This document shows positions 59,706 through 64,000 of a stretch of 64,000 nt of DNA, piece by piece. Location of the stretch: assembly GCA_963736455.1 (NCBI GenBank), contig CAVTON010000001.1, forward strand, positions 1,364,001-1,428,000. The letters run 5' to 3'. The stretch is from DAHUXD01 sp963736455 (GTDB lineage: Bacteria > Acidobacteriota > Thermoanaerobaculia > UBA5066 > Gp7-AA6). The notes beneath the pieces are model-generated. The model did no database searches. It was given only the letters and a program-made list of their open reading frames with translations, and had not been told where the DNA came from. The translations under genes were made by a program, and so were the position numbers. How positions within the stretch are numbered: the first letter of the stretch is position 1; every line of letters begins with the position of its first letter.

Positions 59706-59829
59706 ATCGCGGGCCTCCTTGGGTCAGGGCTGCGGGCGGCATTCTTCCGACTTTAGAAACGTAAGCGCCCTTCAAGATCACAAGTCCAGGCGCTATGGCT
59801 GGAGCTTCAATAGCGAATCTCCCTTACAT

Positions 59830-59856
59830 TTTCCGACGAAACCCAACAACGTGCGA
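59830..59856 (+). repeat. Short dispersed word shared with 50632-50658
   Basis: The two 27-base words agree at 23 positions by my count (TTTCC..GAAACCCA.CAACGTGCG), with transitions only. One sits beside the island right end, the other beside the ZIP relic. This suggests a common recombining element. Confidence 0.4.
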
Positions 59857-59900
59857 TGGCGGTCCGCGCTGAGGCTCGCGCGGCGGCCCATCGCCCTCGG

Positions 59901-61406
59901 CTACAACATGGAGTCGATCGGAAGCACCCGCGCCAGGTTCGCACCCAACTTCTGCCAGACGCTCGCGTACGGTTCGGAGCCGAAGACGACTCTGTTTCCG
60001 TCGTCGAGCCCGGTCCACCTCAGCGACTCGCGCCCTCGCCCCCGGGAAAGCTCCACCAGGAAAGCCGCCTGCTCGACACGCTCGTCGAAGTGTTTCACCG
60101 CGGCGGCGGCCAGGACCGGCTCGTGGAACAGGATCCCGATCTCGTTGTTGATGTACAGCGACCTCTGGTCGAAGTTGAATGATCCGACGAACATCGCCTT
60201 GCGGTCGATCGCCATGGTCTTGGCATGCAGGCTGGACTTGCTGAGGCCGGGAAGCCAGGTGAACCGGGCGCCCTCCGCCTTCCGGATCTGCTCGTTCAGC
60301 TCGTACAGCCGCACGCCGGCGCGCAGCAGCTGCTTGCGGTGCCGCACGTACCCCATGTGCACCGCGGCGACGTCATTGGAGGCCAGCGAGTTGGTCAGGA
60401 CGCGCACCCGCACCCCCTTGCGGCTGAGCTCGCACAGGGCATCGGCGCCTCGCTGCCCGGGCACGAAGTAGGGCGACACCAGGGTGAACTCCTCGGTCGC
60501 CTGCAGGATGTACGGCGCCAACTGCGACATCAGCAGCTCTCCTTTCCAGGCGCCGCCCCGGGCCAGCTTCTCGGGGGAGTCGTGAATGACCCTGGCCTGC
60601 CCGAAGCCGAACTCGACCGTTGTTGCCCTCAGAGATTCGGCCAGCGCGGAGTGCTCCAGGGCGTCTACATAGACCGACGTTCGTTGCTGCCGGCAAAACT
60701 CGGCCAGTTCGTGGCGCAGCCCGTCCAGGGCGCCGGGAGGCACGGTCGGCCGCAGCGCGGTCATCGGACGGGCATGCTCGCTGTTCCAGTACTGATCGAA
60801 CTCTTCGGACACCTCCGGCACGACCGGGCCGATCGCCATCACGTCGAGATCGCTGAAGGCGAGATCCGGGTCCGCGTCGAAATACTCGTCGCCGATGTTG
60901 CGGCCTCCGACGATCGAGACCTGGTTGTCCACGGTGAAGGTCTTGCTGTGCATGCGGTGATTCACCGTTCTCAGCCGGGTCAGAAACTGGAGGTCCTTCG
61001 AGTACCCGCGTTCGAAGGGATTGAACAGCCGCACTTCGACGGACGGATGCGCATCGAGCGCGGACCAGACGTCGTCGGCCTCTCCGCCGTACATGTCGTC
61101 GATCAACATTCGCACCCGCACGCCCCGGTCGGCCGCGGCCAGGAGCTCCCGGATCAGGAGCCTGCCTACGGTGTCCTGATGAACCATGTAGTACTGCAGG
61201 TCGATGGTGCGCTCGCTCAGGCGCGCCAGCTGGGCTCGTCCCACGAAGGCATCCCGTCCGTTGCCCAGAAGGCGCAGGCCCGACTGACCCGGATGTTGCT
61301 CGAGCCGGGGGCGCAGCGCCTTGCTGAGGCCTGTGGTCTCGCCCTCGCCGAGAGCGCGAGAAGAGGCTTTCCCCCGGTCGTCCGGAGCCCGATCGCGAGA
61401 CATCAC
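59901..61406 (-). CDS. Phospholipase D family protein (cardiolipin synthase-like)
   Basis: This is a 501-residue protein with two HKD motifs: MHSKTFTVDNQVSIVGGRN (first) and LHAKTMAIDRKAMFVGSFNFD (second). The typical flanking segments VRMLIDDMYGGEADDVW and YFVPGQRGADAL are also present. There are no N-terminal membrane helices, unlike the classical Cls enzymes, which fits the ClsC/YmdC-like or PLD-like group. It probably moves phosphatidyl groups between lipids. The intact start is ATG at 61406. It lies upstream of the relics and downstream of the hdeD-like gene. Confidence 0.9.
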   Translation of the reverse strand: MMSRDRAPDDRGKASSRALGEGETTGLSKALRPRLEQHPGQSGLRLLGNGRDAFVGRAQLARLSERTIDLQYYMVHQDTVGRLLIRELLAAADRGVRVRMLIDDMYGGEADDVWSALDAHPSVEVRLFNPFERGYSKDLQFLTRLRTVNHRMHSKTFTVDNQVSIVGGRNIGDEYFDADPDLAFSDLDVMAIGPVVPEVSEEFDQYWNSEHARPMTALRPTVPPGALDGLRHELAEFCRQQRTSVYVDALEHSALAESLRATTVEFGFGQARVIHDSPEKLARGGAWKGELLMSQLAPYILQATEEFTLVSPYFVPGQRGADALCELSRKGVRVRVLTNSLASNDVAAVHMGYVRHRKQLLRAGVRLYELNEQIRKAEGARFTWLPGLSKSSLHAKTMAIDRKAMFVGSFNFDQRSLYINNEIGILFHEPVLAAAAVKHFDERVEQAAFLVELSRGRGRESLRWTGLDDGNRVVFGSEPYASVWQKLGANLARVLPIDSML

Positions 61407-61513
61407 GCGATCATGCCAGCGCGACCTTGAGCGCAGCGGCGAGGAGTTTTTTTTGCCGTCCTCATAACTGTGTCTCTTCTACCAATGACCTCCTGGCCGG
61501 CCCTCCAGGCATC

Positions 61514-62089
61514 TCACCGTGCCACCCGTTTGGCCAGGCTTCGCGCGGCCGAGCCGACGGAGATGAAGGAGAAGCCGGCAAACAGAAGGTTGACCCCCAC
61601 GAGCGTCCCGATCGCCCATACGCCGGACAGCGGCCACTCCCGCAGCAGGAGGAATCCCAGGAGGACGCCCAGGACGGCGCTGAAGAGCATCCAGCCCCAT
61701 CCTTGCTCCGGCCGCACATGGAAGGCGAGAACGGCGCCCGAGATCCCGTCCACGATCAGGTAGCCCCCGAGCAGCAGGGTGAGGGTCGCCAGCCCCAATC
61801 CGGGCCGGCCCGCGAGGATCACGCCGGCCACGAACGTCAGGATCCCGCCGACGAATGCGAGGGCGCCCTGGCCGAACGACCCTGCACTGAAGGCGCCGAT
61901 CGTCCGCGCCACGCCGGCGATCACCAACGCGATCCCGATGAGAATGGAGACGCCGGCGCCACTGACCATCGGAGAGCCGATGGCCAGAAAGCCCGCGATC
62001 ACCGTCAGCACTCCGAGTCCCACGAGCAACCCTGCGTTCTTCGCCGCTTTTTGAGCCCACCCGCCCACGGCCTCTCTCAGATTCTCCAA
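61514..62089 (-). CDS. HdeD family (DUF308) membrane protein
   Basis: This is a 191-residue membrane protein with six predicted helices and the internal repeat of the HdeD/DUF308 family. Its segments include LVGLGVLTVIAGFLAIGSP, FVGGILTFVAGVILAGRPG and WGWMLFSAVLGVLLGFLLL. HdeD is linked with acid resistance in enteric bacteria; the biochemical function is not known. It is consistent with the stress and ion theme around it. It is transcribed ahead of the phospholipase D gene. Confidence 0.85.
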   Translation of the reverse strand: MENLREAVGGWAQKAAKNAGLLVGLGVLTVIAGFLAIGSPMVSGAGVSILIGIALVIAGVARTIGAFSAGSFGQGALAFVGGILTFVAGVILAGRPGLGLATLTLLLGGYLIVDGISGAVLAFHVRPEQGWGWMLFSAVLGVLLGFLLLREWPLSGVWAIGTLVGVNLLFAGFSFISVGSAARSLAKRVAR

Positions 62090-62134
62090 GTCACACCTCC
62101 TAAAGTACCCAGCTTTACTTGCCCCATTCGCTCG

Positions 62135-62224
62135 CTACTTCTTCGTCGACTTCGCAACCTTGATCGCGATCGCCCCGGTATGGGTGATGTCGACCAGCCT
62201 AGGAAGTTGCGCCAACTGCGGCAT
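62135..62224 (-). CDS. Possible 29-residue ORF or gene relic
   Basis: ATG at 62224 opens MPQLAQLPRLVDITHTGAIA and ends in KVAKSTKK. It looks like the C-terminal end of a longer protein more than a gene; a TGA lies two codons upstream and no ribosome-binding site is seen. Confidence 0.2.
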   Translation of the reverse strand: MPQLAQLPRLVDITHTGAIAIKVAKSTKK

Positions 62225-62303
62225 GATTCATATGCATCATTGGGGCTCGTTGTGTTCGATCCCATGGGTCACATCGCCGCGCCCTGCGCCCGCGGCGCGC
62301 TTG

Positions 62304-62951
62304 CTAGAAGCTGACGGCGAGGGAGCCGACGACGGTCGGCGTTTCCCAGCCGGGATTGAAGACGAAGACGTTGAGGGAGACGCTCTCGTACTTGAACCCG
62401 ACGAAGAAGCCCCGCTGGACGTCGAGGCCGGTCTGGTACGTACGGGTCCGCTGCGAGGCGAGTCCGAGGGAGAGCCAGTCGAGCGGCGAGTAGCCGAGCT
62501 GCGCCCAGTTGTAGAAGAAGTTATCGGCCGAGTCGTCGGTGTTGAAAAGGTATTCGCCCTCGCTGTAGAGCTCGAAGCGGCCGTAGGAGAGCGTGAGCTC
62601 GTATCCCGGCGCCACGCCTCGCGTGTCCCCGACGACGCCGCCCACCATGAGAGTCGCGTCGAGCCGGAGCTTGTCGCCGACGCCGACGTTCCAGCCGACC
62701 CAGGCCGATCCGGACTTCAGGCCCTCGTAGTTGTAGCGCGTCTCGAGGTGCAGGGCGCCGCGGTCCGCGGTGACCGTGGGCTGGGCGTAGTGGAGGTCAT
62801 CAGGCGGGAAATAGCCGTAGACGCTGGCATTGAACTCCCAGCCGGCGGGCGCTTCCGCGGCTGGCGCGCCGGCTGCGGTCCCCTGGGCCGCGGCAGCGCC
62901 GGTCCCGAGGACGAAGAGCGCCGCGAGCGCGAGGCCTGGCCGCGCGCTCAT
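62304..62951 (-). CDS. Outer-membrane beta-barrel protein
   Basis: This is a 215-residue exported protein with a signal peptide (SARPGLALAALFVLGTGAAA, residues 1-22). The rest is a run of amphipathic strands (WEFNASVYGYFPPD, GALHLETRYNYEGLK, FELYSEGEYLFN, GFFVGFKYESVSLNVFVFN), ending in SLAVSF with a terminal Phe as recognised by the BAM machinery. It fits an eight- to ten-stranded barrel. The ATG at 62951 overlaps the upstream gene stop (ATGA), so they form one unit. Function is unknown. Confidence 0.8.
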   Translation of the reverse strand: MSARPGLALAALFVLGTGAAAAQGTAAGAPAAEAPAGWEFNASVYGYFPPDDLHYAQPTVTADRGALHLETRYNYEGLKSGSAWVGWNVGVGDKLRLDATLMVGGVVGDTRGVAPGYELTLSYGRFELYSEGEYLFNTDDSADNFFYNWAQLGYSPLDWLSLGLASQRTRTYQTGLDVQRGFFVGFKYESVSLNVFVFNPGWETPTVVGSLAVSF

Positions 62952-63631
62952 CCTCCGAACGCAACCGTCAGAGCGACGAGGGCGCATCCGATACCGACCA
63001 TGACGAGGCCGAGTCGCCAGGGACGCGAGCCGGAATACTTCGCCAGGTTGTAGCCTCCCAGAAAGAGCAGGACGATCGCGATCGCGTTGGAGATGCGCAA
63101 CCCACGCATCGCATCGCTCATCACCAGGAACGGAATGGCCACCGGGAAAGTGGACAGAAAGACGAGGACAAACACCGCCAGCGCCCCGCGGAAGTCGTCG
63201 CGGTGGAACGGAATGCGCGCTGGTGGCTCCGGTAGAGCAGCCAGCCGCTGGCGCAGTGTTTCGAGTTCCTCCGGGCGCAGGACCGAGACGACGCCCGGAG
63301 GCAGCTCCTCGGCGATCAGGGCGTGCGCTGTCGCCGGGTCTGCGGTAGTGCGCAGGCGCCGCAACGCGGCGATCGCGTGCCCCCTGTCCGCGAGGGTGTT
63401 CAAGAGGTAGAAGATCGCGTCGATGATCCCCCACGCGAGATTGCAGCCGAGGGCGCCGATCAGCATGGTGTGGACTTCCTTTCGGCCGCTCCCGGCGGCC
63501 GAGAGGGAGCCCGTGAACGTCATGACCATGATGAGGCCGAACAGGATCTCCGAGAAGCGCTCGATCGGAGCGAGGACCCGCCGGCTTTTCATCTTAGTGG
63601 AAGTGGGCTTCGTCGGGTCGGCGGATGTCAC
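62948..63631 (-). CDS. Membrane protein, possibly VIT/CCC1-like
   Basis: This is a 227-residue protein with about five membrane segments: FSEILFGLIMVMTFTGSLSA, MLIGALGCNLAWGIIDAIFYLL, FVLVFLSTFPVAIPFLVMS and two near the C-terminus. The first two resemble the start of vacuolar iron transporter (VIT/CCC1) family proteins, with a soluble middle (EELPPGVVSVLRPEELETL). The metal-binding middle domain of true VIT proteins is not evident. It overlaps the outer-membrane protein gene by 4 bp. Either the ATG at 63631 or that at 63592 could be the start. Confidence 0.65.
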   Translation of the reverse strand: MTSADPTKPTSTKMKSRRVLAPIERFSEILFGLIMVMTFTGSLSAAGSGRKEVHTMLIGALGCNLAWGIIDAIFYLLNTLADRGHAIAALRRLRTTADPATAHALIAEELPPGVVSVLRPEELETLRQRLAALPEPPARIPFHRDDFRGALAVFVLVFLSTFPVAIPFLVMSDAMRGLRISNAIAIVLLFLGGYNLAKYSGSRPWRLGLVMVGIGCALVALTVAFGG

Positions 63632-63713
63632 GGCGTGCCCGGCCTCCTTCGTCGCTTGTCACGTGTCCCGGGAAGTCCCGGAACAGGGATGATAGCCCGC
63701 CGCCCCCTCTTCG

Positions 63714-64000
63714 CTATCGGCCCAATTGCGTGAGGACCTGGCGCAATGGGGCGTCCGAGATTTCGATCAGCCCCCCGAACGGGTGACTCATTTCCACAAT
63801 GAGGAAAATGGCGCCTGCTACCGAGAGGGCAGACACGAAGAGCGCGGTGACGACGGTGGCGTTGGGATGCGCGAATAGGCCGAAACTGACGAAGTTGATC
63901 GTGAGCCAGAAAACCAGCATGACCAGTAGAGGAACCGATATCGAGATACTTCGCTGCGTGGCCATCAGTAGGCGCGTCTTCGCGAGATCTGCGACCAGGG
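63714..64000 (-). CDS. DUF4239 (bestrophin-like) protein, N-terminal part beyond window
   Basis: The visible 95 residues are the C-terminal end of a DUF4239 membrane protein. They include LLMATQRSISISVPLLVMLVFWLTINFVSFGLF, then PNATVVTALFVSALSVAGAIFLIVEMSHPFGGLIEIS, and end in LRQVLTQLGR. The frame is open to the window edge with no stop upstream of the ATG at 63965, so that ATG is internal. The family is related by fold to bestrophin-like channels; its role is unknown. Confidence 0.75.
   Translation of the reverse strand, partial: LVADLAKTRLLMATQRSISISVPLLVMLVFWLTINFVSFGLFAHPNATVVTALFVSALSVAGAIFLIVEMSHPFGGLIEISDAPLRQVLTQLGR

Larger units (their letters stand above)
59380..59900. other. Gene-free stretch with two gene relics
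   Basis: This stretch of about 520 bp between corA and the phospholipase D gene has no intact gene. It contains a kinase N-domain relic (59403-59520, plus), a ZIP transporter C-terminal relic (59548-59705, minus), and a 27-bp word at 59830-59856 that also occurs at 50632-50658. Confidence 0.6.

Noticed and set aside
62952..63434. N-terminal extension of the outer-membrane protein
   Set aside because: It would overlap the VIT-like gene almost entirely and hide the signal peptide that begins at 62951.
1..64000. CRISPR arrays, rRNA operons and insertion sequences
   Set aside because: No regularly spaced repeats, no rRNA-like sequence and no transposase were seen; the only mobile traces are the tRNA repeats, relics and short dispersed repeats.

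Overview
The window is GC-rich and densely coded, mostly on the minus strand, and reads as a chromosomal segment of an Acidobacteriota-like (perhaps Thermoanaerobaculia-like) Gram-negative bacterium. This placement is an inference from several features: two giant Ser/Thr kinases with TolB-like and TPR tails, a TonB-dependent receptor with an N-terminal carboxypeptidase-regulatory domain, the futalosine menaquinone gene mqnA, and OprB, RND and DUF4239 families. No rRNA is present.

Region 1 (1-12.6 kb, all minus) is a chemosensory system. A PAS-rich histidine kinase and an NtrC-type response regulator with an intact GAFTGA loop lie directly upstream of an operon. In order of transcription the operon holds a receiver protein, CheY, a coiled-coil GAF protein, CheD, a CheA without a visible P2 domain, a half-length PstS-like periplasmic protein, two chemoreceptors, CheW and CheR (cut by the window edge). 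A well-spaced sigma-54 promoter candidate and a palindrome lie between the activator gene and the operon. mqnA and a GT-C glycosyltransferase gene precede the kinase in one tightly packed run.

Region 2 (14.5-24 kb, minus) is housekeeping: rho, then the proteolysis and folding cluster (trigger factor, clpP, clpX, lon), a secreted subtilase and tRNA-Leu(UAG). Region 3 (24-38 kb) holds a lone MacB-like permease, a secreted two-repeat protein, an M1-like peptidase divergent from a Ser/Thr kinase, and an NRAMP-like transporter coupled to a soluble PRC/MgtE-N/CBS protein (probably Mg2+ handling). A patatin-like lipoprotein, a DJ-1 family protein, a secreted amidohydrolase and a DinB protein follow. 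Region 4 (38.6-48 kb) is an RND pump without an outer-membrane factor, a TonB-dependent receptor, an OprB-like porin and a small secreted protein.

Region 5 (48.1-52.3 kb) is accessory DNA. tRNA-Lys(CUU) has its 3' end repeated exactly (33 bp) about 2.4 kb downstream, enclosing a membrane serine hydrolase and a broken higA antitoxin gene. Next come a tRNA-Pro-like 3' fragment, a divergent direct repeat, a CYTH-like gene and kinase debris. Region 6 (52.3-64 kb) has a second giant kinase and then a run of ion and envelope stress genes: K+ channel, Na+/H+ antiporter, DUF1269 protein, lipoprotein, CorA, kinase and ZIP remnants, a phospholipase D/cardiolipin synthase, HdeD, an outer-membrane protein, a VIT-like protein and a DUF4239 protein cut by the window edge.
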